A stretch of DNA of 64,000 bases from Dactylorhiza incarnata (taxonomy: Eukaryota; Streptophyta; Magnoliopsida; Asparagales; Orchidaceae). The DNA lies in NCBI GenBank assembly GCA_033032865.1, contig JAWHQI010000201.1:2977501-3041500 (forward strand), given 5' to 3'. How positions within the stretch are numbered: position 1 is the stretch's first letter; each line of letters starts with the position of its first letter. Made by a program: the position numbers and the translations under genes. Below are positions 1 to 11,666 of the stretch, piece by piece. The notes under the pieces were generated by a model. The model was not told where the DNA came from. It made no database searches and saw nothing but the letters and a program-made list of their open reading frames with translations.

Positions 1-369
1 AGGCCTGCATAGTTTGATCCGCTTGCCTACTCGTCCATCCGCCCTTACGAAGTAGCGCGTTCAAGGCCTACGTAGTCTTCCATCCCGCCGAATGAAGCAT
101 TGCATAGCGACATTGCATAGGAGTAGTTGTAGCTTTTTCTCTTTATTTTCCACAAACCAAATCAACCCCCGTGTCCGCAATTCATCCGACCCAAAGGACT
201 TCGATCTCAAGTCCTTCCTCGAACGTTAACTCCGCCTTACTGTGTTCCTTGAGAGATTCGATACTTGGGGATTTACTTCCTCATATTATTACTTAACAAC
301 GACCGGTTCACTGCCGTTCGGATCGCAGTCTCGCTACCGCCTATAGCGGTGTACAGGATTTGCGCATCA
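1..369 (+). repeat. Inverted LTR fragment, Asp-primed gypsy family
   Basis: This stretch is a diverged reverse complement of the first few hundred bases of the LTRs at 25217 and 29915. It carries the same landmarks: the 'tatgcaggcct' block, the 'acacagtaag' block and the 'ccgctatagg' block. It ends in GCGCATCA, the complement of the family terminus TGATGCGC. The left end lies outside the window. It is opposite in orientation to the LTR piece that follows, so this locus is rearranged. Confidence 0.75.
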
Positions 370-1230
370 GTTTTCTTCTTCTTCTTCCAAAACTGAGGCT
401 GCACAACTCGGCTATGGTGTTGCTGACGGCCCGAAATGCTTCCAAACTCTTGGAATCCGCAAGGGTTTCACCGGAGAATGGTTCCTGGATGAAGGAGATG
501 AGTGGAGATGGAGGAGGAGCGAAAACGGCGCTGGGCGGAGCCTAAAATCGCGGAATGGAGGATCGATACTTTTGCCAGCAGATTTCCTGGCTTATAAACA
601 AAAGCAGAAGAAATTTAGTCACGCATGGTTGAACGCACGACCGTGTGTAGACCGTGCAATATTAAAAAAGGAGCAGTGCCTTGCAGAGCAAACAACAGCG
701 CCCGTGCATTTTACTCACGCACGGTCGAAGCCGACCGTGCGTAAAACCGCACGGGCAAATCCAGATTTGCCGAAAAACAAAGCTTAGTAGGCGACCGTGC
801 GTTTTCTTCGCGCACGAGCAACTGCCCATGCGTAAAAATGCACGATCAACGACAAAAAATCTTTTTCTACCCCAGGTAAGTGCGCACGACCGCAGCCGTC
901 CGTGCGTTAAGTAAAATGCATAACTGTGCGATATATGCAGGCATGAAAAATGGGTAAAATAGGATGATCCAATCACCTACATAAACAACAATACGGTTGG
1001 GAATACCCTTTTAGCTCAATACAAATACAAAATATAAGTTTAGGGAGCACTATGTGCATATCCCAAACAACAACAAGAATAAAAGCAAAACAAAATGGGC
1101 CTAAATGGTGCACCTAGCGCAGAAATGATTATAAGAGAAATATAAGCAATAATAGCTCGAAAAGGACGTGCACAAGAGTGAAAACTAGCACGGATGAGCC
1201 CATAAAAGTGTTTATAAATGGGACTCATCA
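370..1230 (-). repeat. Distal LTR fragment, same Asp-primed gypsy family
   Basis: This is the second half of an LTR in the same orientation as the copy at 25217-26713. It shares the 'aaaacggcg..gggcggag..cctaaaatcgcg' block and a region of CpG-rich inverted repeats of the type cgcacggtc..gaccgtgcg. It ends in GGGACTCATCA exactly like the intact LTRs. It is much more diverged than the intact pair. The small ORFs here (for example 662-976) are by-products of the palindromes and are not genes. Confidence 0.75.
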
Positions 1231-1568
1231 GTGGGCGAGCTCCAGGTCACGAATCTGGGCTCGTGCGCATTCATGCGCGAGTGCTCGGGATGTGAGGGCG
1301 TCGAAGTCGGCGGCGTACTTCTGGCCGTAGAGCCTGAAGGACAGAGCAAAGGTGTGGCCTCTAATGGTCTCCTGCTCCACCCATGAGGGGAGAAGGGTAG
1401 AGGAGAAGGCATGAACATAGAGCCTGAAGGACAGAGCAAAGCCCTGTTGGCCTTCGAATCCCAATCCAACAGAGGCACGCCAGCCTCATCCCGATGCCTG
1501 TTGCTGAGACAAAAGTTTTTATGGCCCGCCGGGCTGGGCGCGCCCGACTCGCCGGCAGCCACCTCGAT
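1231..1568 (-). pseudogene. Gypsy-type transposon gene, distal fragment
   Basis: On the minus strand a 78-codon frame (1464-1228) reads YGQKYAADFDALTSRALAHE and similar. It looks like the coiled-coil part that follows the Transposase_28 domain in plant gypsy proteins. The segment joins directly to 24070-24606 once the copia insertion is removed: TCGAT is found at 1564-1568 and again at 24070-24074. A short internal duplication ('catagagcctgaaggacagagcaaag') breaks the frame. The family assignment rests on pattern recognition only. Confidence 0.5.
1564..1568. repeat. Target-site duplication TCGAT, left
   Basis: TCGAT directly before the copia LTR is repeated directly after its other LTR at 24070-24074. 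This fixes the element's limits. Confidence 0.93.
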
Positions 1569-2430
1569 TGTTGGATCTTACGGCGCCCTTAGAGGGGGGT
1601 GAACAAGGGAATAAAAAATCTTTTAATAATTTTATGGAAATTACTAAATTGTTTAAACTAATATTAGAACACAAAATAACAATTTAGCTAAAGGAAGAAA
1701 ATATCATAATTTGCAAGTTTAGGTTTTAGAAACAAGTGCTAAATTGTTATATGATGAAATAGATTAAGATAAACAATTTAGACAAAATGATTTGAATTTA
1801 AAGCTTTGTAACCAATATTTTAGAGATAACGCCAAAAGTGAGAAATCAAATAAACACAAATATAATCATGATTGCATTATATAAAAAGGGTGTTTAAAAA
1901 ATTTGATTTCAATATCGCTAGAAATTGGAGGCGTACAAAAGTGAATTTCTTTTCCTTTTCTATACCGACTTGTATCCCCACAAACCGGTTGGCTTTAGCC
2001 TATCCTTCCCCGGATAAGGCCTCAAGTCGCTCTAGCCAATCCTTCCCCGGATATGGCCTCGAGCACCCCCTAGATCTAATCACCTAGACCTAATCGCCAA
2101 CACAAGGCGAATTTCCCCCTAAGTCCTACCCAGACCTAGTCGCCAACACAAGGCGAATTCTCTAAACGGTTACAAAAAGTATGGAATGGAAATAATGAAA
2201 AACAATAATAAAACTCCCTATATGAGATCTCTGAAGTTGAGGATGAAGGATCGTTGTAGTATAAGCGAGGTCGAAGCGATCGTCCTTCGGATGTAGCGTG
2301 ACGTAGTTCTCCTCCAGAATTCTCCTTAAGCTTTTTGTGGGAGATCCATCTTCGGCAGCATAACAGCACTGGAATTGTGGCACAAGCAACCTCTCTGGGA
2401 TCTCTTCCCAAAACGAGAAGTAAAGCTCCA

Positions 2431-2440
2431 ATTTATAGAA
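2431..2440 (-). promoter_or_regulatory. TATA box of copia LTR
   Basis: On the minus strand TTCTATAAATTGG lies just downstream of the CpG-rich hexamer block. It is conserved in the other LTR near 23657-23668. Confidence 0.65.
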
Positions 2441-2442
2441 CT

Positions 2443-2715
2443 TCGAGCTAGCGCCTGCGGTAGTGGCTAGCGCCTGCGGTAGCGTTCGTGTGGAGAGATT
2501 GCGAAACCGTCGGCAGCGTGGCGCTGTGCACGAACTGGAGATAGTGCCTGGCGGTAGCGATTGCGCTGGCGGTAGCGGTAGCGCTGGCGGTAGCGGTAGC
2601 GGTTGCGGTAGCGGTAGCGGTTGCGAAACCGTCGCTGTGCACGAACTCGAGATAGCGCCTGGCGGTAGCGATAGCGTTGGCTTTAGCGATAGCGCTGGCG
2701 GTAGCGCTGCTCCTT
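2443..2715 (-). repeat. CpG-rich degenerate hexamer array in copia LTR
   Basis: The array consists of repeated GGTAGC, GGCGGTAGCG and TAGCGCTGGC units, including runs such as ggtagcggtagcggttgcgg, directly upstream of the TATA box. The right LTR has a shorter, partly decayed version at 23690-23920. The Gly/Ser and Ala/Thr-rich ORFs here are translations of the repeat. Confidence 0.85.
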
Positions 2716-2860
2716 TCAAAAGATTGTTCCAAGCTGCTTTCTACCTGTGGAGTATTGCACCTATAGTTCCTGCACACTATAAACACACTACAAGCAATAT
2801 CAAATACAATATGTGATTTGTTATTCTCAAACAAAGGGATGTGACACACATGTCCAACAA

Positions 2861-2872
2861 TCTCCCCCTTTT
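2861..2872 (-). other. Polypurine tract of the copia element
   Basis: The minus strand reads AAAAGGGGGAGA immediately before the LTR start TGTTGGACATG. Similar G-rich tracts recur at about 2981-3000, 3026-3036, 3058-3064 and 3107-3116. Multiple polypurine tracts are typical of Sireviruses. Confidence 0.8.
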
Positions 2873-5800
2873 GATAATAACAAATCCTCTAAGCAAGAAA
2901 TCAACAATAGTGTTTATAGATAAGATAAGCAAGATAAAAGTGCAACTATAGTAAATGATATGCATGATAATGTGCATACTCCCCCTAACTTAATGATCCC
3001 CCTACATAAATGCAATTTATGTGTTACTCCCCCTAAATGATAGATTTCATGAATTAGTCTCCCCTTATTTATCAATATTTCTCATATATAGATTTCTTCA
3101 ATTAATCTCCCCCTTTTGGTATTATCAAAAGAAGGTGGGGTGAGGGTAGTAAGGAGGCATTTATATATCATGATCGAGCTTTTCGAAATATAAAGAATGA
3201 TAAAGAGTTTAAGCATAGCATATATAAGAGATTTCAAATATAAAGATAAGAGTTGTAATGAAACGGAAGATTATAATAAACATCTTTTTGTAAGCATGAA
3301 AAGCATAAGTAGAAATATGAGTTTTGGTTCAAAATTGAAGGATGTTTTAACCTTTTTGAAATCTCAAAGTTTTTCATAAAAATACAAAGCATGAAATGAA
3401 CATATCAAAGAGAGATTAAACTACAATGTTACTTAATTCTAAGTTCAAGAAATACCAAAACATTGTAGAGATCATGCTAGGTTTATCTAGTGCATTTTTA
3501 TATAAAGAGTAGTATAAAGAAAGCATTAGAATCCAATACTCATGAGAAGAAGTGTTATGAAAGATAATGATGTGCACATAAGTGTATTTTGAGCAATGTT
3601 AACAATGGATTTAAATCATCAAAATACAAGACATATGTATAGTAAAGTGCACAATAAAACACAAGTAAATTACTTTCACACACTTTTAATGCACATAATT
3701 TTTAACAAAGTGGTGTAATAACTAAGGTTTGCACAAGTAACTTTACTATTCTTTCCAAGGTGCTCAACCTCACAATGCTTATGAAGACTTATCAGGAGGT
3801 TCAAGTAGTGCTTGGTGGAGTTATATTTGTCTACATATATATAATTTTTTGTTCACATTTGTGAGACAACATTCTCCGAATACACTTGTTTTGCAAACCA
3901 AAAATTTTTTTAACTTAACCACTTTTCTAAATTTCATTAGTGCAATTCAAATGTAGTGTAGGCAATAAACTTATGCATGTCTTAATTCATTGTACAAATA
4001 CAATACACAAGCAAGCATTTTTAGATACACACATGTTGATTATCGAAATAAGTGAGTGAAATGTATCATTATCAATCATAAAACAATTACTCATACTTAG
4101 AGGCATGCTAAGCTTGGTTCTACACATTTTTCAATATAATTGATGCACTTTAAATAGATATATCAAAGCATGATAAGCAAAACAATGTTCATAGTAATTT
4201 GAAAAAATATGTTTTAACATAGTAAATAATTCTAAATAATAGAATTCATACATGCTTGATATTGGCAATAAAGATCATACAAATTTTTTTTTTTGAAAGT
4301 TTTTTAAATAAAAACAGAAAAATCACACAAACATATTTTTGTATTTTTGAATTTTGAATTTTTTGTAGTAGATTTTTCATAATATGAATAAAAACACAAA
4401 GATCAAAAACATATTTTTGCATTTTTTGAATTTTGAACTTTTGTATTTGATTTTTCATAATATGAATAAAAACAAAAATGACAAATGTCAGAAATACAAA
4501 AACAAAGTAGTACATATAGACTAAAATATTTTTAATGATTTTTAGAAATTTTAAAACACAGAATAATCAGACACTCACGCTAGCGCCGGCGCTAGTGATA
4601 GCGCGGCAAATAGTACACAATTTTTTAGGAATTTTAAAATTTTTAATTTTGATATTGATTAAGTGTCCTTAGAGTAGTTCCATGCTATAATTTCAGAATT
4701 TTTGGAGATCTCTAGGTGGATCAAATTTGCATGGAACTTTGGCTTTTTCAAATTCATGTGTTTTACAAAAACATTTAAGCTCAAAAAGATAAATTATCCA
4801 AACACAAGAGGACATTTTTTATTAAACAACCCAAAATATGCCTGATTAAAGTGATAAGTAAATAAAATTTTCATGCAAAGAGTAATATAAGTATGTCCTA
4901 AGATTAAAGACTACCCCGACTAAATGTCTACACCTTAGCCCCGTACTAAGTGACGGATGGGCATGAGGAGTTGCACGCATGTCGTAGGTTGGGGTGTTAG
5001 TCCCATATGCACACACTAGAGAACACTCAACCTAGCACTCTTTCCCCCTAGTGCCTCGCAAGGCCCCACTGGAACCCTCCCCGGTTAAGGACAAGACATG
5101 ACTTAGAGGTTAGGTCTCTAATGTATACAACCCTACGCCCCCGCTATTGTGAGATATGAAGTTATAGGTGAAATAATCTTTTGGACAACCTATGCTTTTA
5201 AATCTATGGGTTGATTTACAAATTATGGGTTTTGTTTAATGTGATGAGTTATATAAATCCGCATAGTTTTTCTACTTTTTATGAGATGACGAAATGAGAT
5301 AACTAGCACAATTACTAATATTCAATAAGTGACAATGCTAGTATGATGAATTTTGGGTTTAATGTCATGTCATAAGATTAATATTAATATTGCATGTATT
5401 CCAAAATAGAATTTCAAATTATAGATCAAGAATGGAGTGATGATTTAGTTTGATTTATACTTTTATTACAAAGTTGATTCTAGAGTCTACAAATATGAGA
5501 GATACATGGAATCACTAGCAAAGCAAATCAATACATCAAATAATGTAAAGAAAACATTATTCATAATTTTTATCATAAGATTCATAATTCCTATTATCTA
5601 TTTGAGACAAGTCTTGATAGAACATGAATTATGATTTATGATTAAAGAGAATTTTTGCATAGAATATATGTTAGATCATCATGATGTATGAGAATTCTAA
5701 TCCTTCTAGACTTATGATATAGTGATATAGTGATTTTCTTTTGAAAGAACATGATTGATTTGTAAGTCTAGAAAAATGATGATCATCTAATCATATAAAA

Positions 5801-7049
5801 GACAAAGATCATATATATAAAGTTTTTTGAATTTTATAAGATTGCTTTCAATAATTAAATTTATTGATCTTTGGTTTTGCATGATAATATATGATTCATG
5901 AAACAACATTCACAAATATTCTAATGATTACCCCATAAACTATGTGGTTGTTGGAATTTTAGTATTCTATATAATTTCAAATCACATAGTTATCATGATA
6001 TTTTAATAACATTGTAAATGTTATACCTAGCATATAAATTTAAGCATAAACCAAGAAGTGATGCTAGGATGATGAGTTTGAATGCAATGTTATTACATAT
6101 GATTTAATGGAGATAATGTTGCATGTAATATGAGAAAGTTTCAAATTAATTTTCTTTAGACCTAGAATGAAATGATTAAACGTTTGATTTGATCTTAATG
6201 ATACATGACGATTCTAATGTCTAAATTACATGCAAACATTGGTGACACACATCACACATAATATCTAAATTAATATATGAAACAATTATACATAGGATAT
6301 CATGTGATGAAAAAAAACCATAAACACAGAAATTTCCAAATCAAGCAAACTAAGATAGCCCTTTTTAAAACGGAGTTGAAATTGGGCAAGTTGACAGCAC
6401 CAAAAGAACTCAAATGAGCAAGCCCAGTTTGCCGTTGGATGGAGATTTTTGTGCTCTTTCCGAAAATATATTAAACGCGAAAATCAGGACGAGCGGATCA
6501 AAAGATATGGCTTTTGAAGTTTTGATCTAAAACTCGCATTTTTGAAAAAATAAAACACGCGTTTTCTGAATGTTTGTTTTCAATTTTATTTGATAATATT
6601 TTTCATTATAAGGGCTATCAAATGCAACAAATAGAAAAATAATCAAACCTTGCGCATTTTAATTTTTAGCTTAAGCCCTTTAATAAACCATTGAAATCCA
6701 TATTTTTTTTAAAATAATTTCATTAGTCTTGAAAATAATTTTATATTCAAATGATAATGTTAATTCAAGACATTGATGGGCAAAGGATTTAAAAGGATAT
6801 ATTTAAACAATTTAAGATGAGAGATAGATCACTTTGAAAAATATATGACTTAATGTTCAATTTTAATTCAAATTTGATTTGATAAACATTAGGCTTAATA
6901 TATGAAAGTCATATTTCATGATACATAAAGTGATCATAGCATGTTTGTTTAAAAAATATAAAATAAACAAAAGAAAAGAGACAATAAGCATATCATGAAG
7001 TAGAGTATTGATATTTCATTTTTAATTGTTTCTACTTCATGCAAATGAT
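2873..7049. other. Copia interior without recognisable coding
   Basis: About 4.2 kb of AT-rich sequence occupies the place where pol should be. I find no protease, integrase, YVDD or RNase H motif in any frame; the longest ORFs (for example 4246-4515 minus) are low-complexity. Exceptions to the AT-rich background are a 16-bp CpG palindrome at 4580-4595 and a GC-richer patch at about 4900-5160. Confidence 0.6.
4580..4595. repeat. Perfect 16-bp palindrome CTAGCGCCGGCGCTAG
   Basis: This is a self-complementary, CpG-rich word in a strongly AT-rich region. It is followed by 'tgatagcgcgg', the same vocabulary as the LTR hexamer block. Confidence 0.9.
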
Positions 7050-8655
7050 TGGATACTAATTAATAAGAGATTTAGGTATCCAAAGGGGACCAAGTGGGAT
7101 GGTTCCTTTGGGTACCCAAATACATCATGTAGGCTTTTGGAGAGACAGTGATGAATGGGCCTTTACAAGTGGAGTTAGTGTTTCGTTTTTAATTTTGGGC
7201 CTCCATTCATACTTTGGTTGTTTGTCTTTTAAATTCATGTTATGATTATGTGACATCTTTATATGATTATATTTGTTTGAAAAATAATTCATTTGTGATT
7301 TATGTTTGTTCAAGTTATTTTTCAAAATAGATTGATGTTGATAATCATAATGAATTTTATTATAACGATTCTTTGAAAGTTTATAAGAGTGATTGTCTTT
7401 CTTAAGAAGTGATTGTTGTAAGAGTGGGTTACAATATGTTTTAGAAAATTAATTATTATTTTGATGATTTTCATTTCCACTCTTTCTTATAGACATACTC
7501 TTATAATATAAAGGATAATATTTTGTACTTTGATTTTCATGAAAAGGAGTTTTTAAATTTGAGTCATGATTGAAAATATATTGAGATTTATAATAATGAC
7601 TCTTAAGAATTTTATGAGGGTCATAATTCTTTTTGAAACTAAACTCCTTTTGAGTTGATGTATGAAAATGATCCTTTTTAGAAATGATTTTGTAAGTTAA
7701 TTTATCCTTGTTATTCAAAATCTTATGATGAAATTCATTACATGACATTTGAAATTTTTCAACAAAAGATTTTAATTGTATTAACTTACAAGATAAAACA
7801 TCATTTTCAATTAACAATTTTTCATTATGCCATTTAGAAATTATGAGTCCTTTTTCAATTTCCTTGAATTTTTCTTTTAATAAATTGCAATTAAGACAAG
7901 GAATAGGAGTTTTAACTAAAGAGCGTGAAAGAGAATTTAACACATCAATATTTGACTCTACGTTATCGTTTGCTTTTAAAGATTTATTTTCTAAACGTAA
8001 TTTGGAATTAGCAATTTTTAATTTTAAAATTTTACGTTTAGCAATTTTAAGCATACGAGAAGTAGAAATAGAATTTGTTACAAAAAGAGAAGATTTAGAT
8101 TTTCTTACCTTGCTATAGTTTCCGTCTTCTCTTTTGCTTGATGTGTTGCCAACAAATAAGTCCAACATTGTGACATTGTATTTTTCTTCCTCCAAGCATG
8201 AGTCCTCATCGATTTCTTCTCTTGGATCCATAAAGAATTCATCGTCGATTTCTTCTCTTGGATCCATAAGGAATTCCTCGTCGATTTCTTCTCTTGGATC
8301 CATAAGGAATTCCTCTTGTTCATCATCTGTAGAAGGAAGACTATAAGTATTCTCAAGAAATTTCTAAACTTCATAAGCAGTAGGAAGTGTATAAATAAGT
8401 TTGAAAATATTTTGATCTAATGCACAATATAGACTATTCATAGATTTGGCATTTAAAAACATTCATTTTTATTTAAAATACTTGGGGGCATTTTAATTGT
8501 AATATTCCATACTTTAAAATCCAAAGATTTAAGAAATCTTCCATAAGAAATTTCCACCCATTATAGTTTTTACCTTCAAATAAAGGTGGTGCTAAAGATT
8601 TTTCATTTATAAGAAAATTTCCCTTACTAGTAGAAATGAGATTATGAGACGCCAT
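7050..8655 (-). pseudogene. gag: Sirevirus-like gag, broken
   Basis: The capsid precursor starts with MASHNL at 8655, and APPLFEGKNYNGWKFLMEDF is a copia gag N-terminus. The frame ends near 8473, then resumes as AKSMNSLYCALDQNIF..LPTAYEV, stop, KFLENTY, typical of the UBN2 domain with a tryptophan replaced by an amber codon near 8364. The reading then runs open from about 8361 to 7449: a three-fold 36-bp repeat (MDPREEID), a long coiled coil, one CLNC motif and a Lys/Asn-rich tail. A WVPKG peptide near 7090-7115 matches the gag-pol junction of this class. The order fits a Sirevirus gag with internal deletions and stops. Confidence 0.75.
8209..8314 (-). repeat. 36-bp tandem repeat inside gag
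   Basis: Three direct copies of about 36 bp encode MDPREEIDDEFF-like units with small changes. The period is a multiple of three, so frame is kept. Confidence 0.85.
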
Positions 8656-8690
8656 TATTCCTAGTTTTTAAACCGTTTGGAATAACCTGC

Positions 8691-8702
8691 GCTCTGATAC
8701 CA
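8691..8702 (-). other. Primer-binding site, initiator-Met type
   Basis: The minus strand reads TGGTATCAGAGC, the complement of the 3' end of plant initiator-Met tRNA, two bases from the LTR end at 8705. Confidence 0.9.
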
Positions 8703-8704
8703 CT

Positions 8705-9142
8705 TGTTGGATCTTACGGCGCCCTTAGAAGGGGGGTGAATAAGGGAATAAAAAATCTTTTAATAATTTTATGGAAATTACTAAATTGTTTAAAGTAATA
8801 TTAGAACACAAAATAACAATTTAGCTAAAGAAAGAAAATATCATAATTTGCAAGTTTAGGTTTTAGAAACAAGTGCTAAATTGTTATATGATGAAATAGA
8901 TTAAGATAAATAATTTAGACAAAATGATTTGAATTGAAAGCTTTGTAACCAATATTTTAAAGATAACGCCAAAAGTGAGAAATCAAATAAACACAAATAT
9001 AATCATGATTGCATTATATAAAAAGGGTGTTTACAAAATTTGATTTCAATATCGCTAGAAATCGGAGGCGTACAAAAGTGAATTTCTTTTCCTTTTCTAT
9101 ACCGACTTGTATCCCCACAAACCGATTGGCTTTAGCCTATCC
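8705..9142 (-). repeat. Copia 5' LTR, part 1 (right copy)
   Basis: This begins TGTTGGATCTTACGGCG like the left LTR and is cut after '..gcctatcc' by the gypsy insertion at 9143. It continues at 23229. Confidence 0.92.
9138..9142. repeat. Target-site duplication TATCC, left
   Basis: The copy at the other end (23229-23233) is AATCC, differing by one base. The uninterrupted copia LTR has tatcc at 2001-2005, so the left copy is the original. Confidence 0.8.
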
Positions 9143-9295
9143 TGTAACATCTCCAATCCTTCTAGACCCCTAAATGTTGTTAGGGCATGGGTGGTGTGCA
9201 GAGTGGCCACTAGGGCCCTTGGGCCAAGTGGAGTGTGCTAAATGCACACCAAGGACACAAAATCAACATAGCCCAACACCACTCCCTTAGGCCAA

Positions 9296-9709
9296 TTGAC
9301 TCTCAATTCCCCAAATTGACCTCCCCCATACCACCCTAACCACTAAGGAAGACCATTGCCTTGAGAATTGCACTTGGGTGGGACCCAATTGCATGAAATT
9401 GACCAAAGTCAACATTAGGTCAACATTAACCAAACCAAGTCAATTAGGGTTCAATTGACCTTACCACCACACTCTAAACACTTTAAGGAACCCATTGGAC
9501 CAAAAGGCCCCATCATGGTGGGACCAATTGACCCCAATTGACCAAAGTCAACTTTAGCTCAATTTAGGTCAAAATCACACCTTAAGGCAAAATTAGCCCA
9601 ATTGGAGCCCCGCCATGGACCAACCTATGTTGGGTGAGGTTAAGGGGCCCATGACCCCCAAGTAGCGTCAACCCACTCACCATGGTTGACCAAAGTCAAC
9701 CATGGTCAA
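9296..9709. promoter_or_regulatory. W-box cluster in gypsy LTR
   Basis: About 15 TTGAC/GTCAA cores occur in 414 bp, several arranged as TTGACCAAAGTCAA. W-boxes are the binding sites of plant WRKY factors. The same cluster recurs at 17982-18415, 48488-48850 and 60890-61265. Confidence 0.6.
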
Positions 9710-10195
9710 CATAGCCCATTAAAGGTGAATTTCAAGCCTAAATTGAAATGAACCCCAACACCAACCAATTAACCAATCATTCATGGACTTAGGACATGCC
9801 CATGGTCAGCCTTGGACTGAACCCAAACCATGGTTTGATTAATCAAATGAGAGGGGGGAACCAAAAGTTGATTAAAAAGGCAAAAGCAAAAGCAAAAGCA
9901 AAAGCTAAACCCCCCTCCTCTACACTCCACCTCAATCAGCCTAGGGCCTTGGGTGATTGCTGGGCACCTGGGAATAGGGCAGAAGGGCAGATGTACAGCT
10001 GATTGGTTGGCCAAAATGCCAAAAACGTGGGCCTCCTAGTTCAAACTCCCTTATACTCTCCTCCCCACTCCCATTTGACCATCTCATTAGCTTCAGAAGA
10101 TGGAAAGCAGTCGAAATCGACCCTTGGATCAAAGCTTTTGGTGGAGAATGGAGGAAATGGTCAAGGTCGCCGGAGAGGAGCATTTCCATGGCCAA

Positions 10196-10219
10196 CCGCC
10201 GCCGCCGCCGCCGCCGCCA
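10196..10219. repeat. GCC trinucleotide run
   Basis: A run of gccgcc units follows 'ccatggccaacc'; it is conserved at 18896-18918. It produces a poly-Ala stretch in a 86-codon ORF that has no other support. Confidence 0.8.
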
Positions 10220-11666
10220 AGCCCCCTTTAGTGTTCGTTTCTCCTCCTCTCCCTCTATGCTAGCTTCCCCCCTATTTTATTTGAAGGTTCGGGCTCAATT
10301 GGGCCGGGATCGAAACCTCAAATCCATGGAAAATGGAGATTTTCGGCCATGCTAGGATCGCCGGAAAACACCACCTCCGGCCGCCATGTCGCCGGGAATC
10401 CATAGCCCCGACTACCACGAAGGTGTTGGTGGTGGTGGTTGGCCGGGGAGGAGCTGGGATGGACGGGAAATAGGAGAGCAAGTTTGCCCAGCTCTGGATG
10501 ATCTCAGCCGTTGGCTGGAGGAAGAAGATGAAGGGGGATTCTCGGATCTGCTTTAAGATTCGTGCAGGTTCATTATTCCATGCATTTATTTAATTCATTA
10601 TACTTGTTATTCTGCCTCAAAAACTCAGTGCACTTCAAATAAAAATTAAGGCCTCTTAGAGGCCGATCTAGAAAACATGACCGACATGAAAGTTGTAGGC
10701 CTTGGTCTTAAATTTCATTTGGCCTTGAGTTTAGGTCATTTGGTGACCTACAGCTCCCTAGGGAGCTGTTTTACTAGGACTGGTCCTACACTAGGTCAGT
10801 CCATTAGAAACATTGCCTAGGTCAAACCCCTCCATCTTTGGAGCTGTGCTTTTAACCATGGGTTGGTATACCCTAGGGGCACACCCTGCCAAAGGGGCAG
10901 CCCTTGGTGGACAATTCGACATAGGGTTTTTGTGGTAATTAGATTATTTAAATTATGTTGATTTTTGGAGCATATGATGTCCAAATGATACCAAACTTTG
11001 GTGGCATACTCTTTTATACATGAGTAGTGGCTATCTATAATATCACTCCATTTGGAGTTGATTTGATATGGAAAATTGGAAACCCTAATGAGGGCCTTTA
11101 AGGGTCAAATTAGGCTTAGGTCATTTTGAGGAGTTGAGTGTGTTAGCCTCCTCCTATCATGTTGGATATGTGGGTATGTATATACAAATGCTAGTTTCAC
11201 ACCCTAAGGGTCCATTTGGAGCCATTAGGGTGGTGTGACCTAAAACCCTAAGGGTGAATCCTTAAGGGTGCCAAGTGAGATTTGTGAATGACATAGGGCC
11301 AAATGTTCTAGCCTTGGCTCTGAACTTTGAGGATATGTTTTTAAAGGCATAAAATGTCTTAGGAAATTTAAATGGGAATTTTAGAGGCATTTAAGTATTT
11401 TCTACCTAATAAATGAAATAGCCACCCCTTTCCTTAATAAATTGAAATGCATGGTCATAGGACCTTGAATGGTGTTGAAACTCCATCAGTGGCTGATTAG
11501 GGATGCAATTGTGCTATAGTAATTTTTTTATAATTTATTGAGGTGTTATTCCTTGTGTAGGAAATTTTAAGTACTTGCTAGCTTAAGGGAAATTTATTTT
11601 GAAAAATATCAAATCATGGGGCAAAAATGTGATTTTTGGTTATCTGTCATTCAATGCTATTACATA

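Larger units (their letters stand above)
1569..2859 (-). repeat. Copia 3' LTR (left copy)
   Basis: This 1291-bp LTR is complete and uninterrupted. It preserves the empty site of the nested gypsy insertion ('tagcctatccttcccc' near 1997-2010). The CpG-rich hexamer block lies at about 2443-2715, and the minus-strand TATA box at about 2431-2440. Confidence 0.92.

Noticed and set aside
2463..2816. Gly/Ser-rich 117-codon ORF (plus) and Ala/Thr-rich ORF (2448-2849, minus)
   Set aside because: Both are translations of the GGTAGC hexamer array in the copia LTR. They change completely in the other LTR copy and have no domain.
10003..10263. Paired small ORFs in the long gypsy LTRs (for example 10003-10263, 9941-10195, 13923-14144 and their copies at 18703, 18641, 22621)
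   Set aside because: They are conserved between the two LTRs only because these are recent duplicates. No start context or family resemblance was seen, and homologous positions in LTR E are not open.
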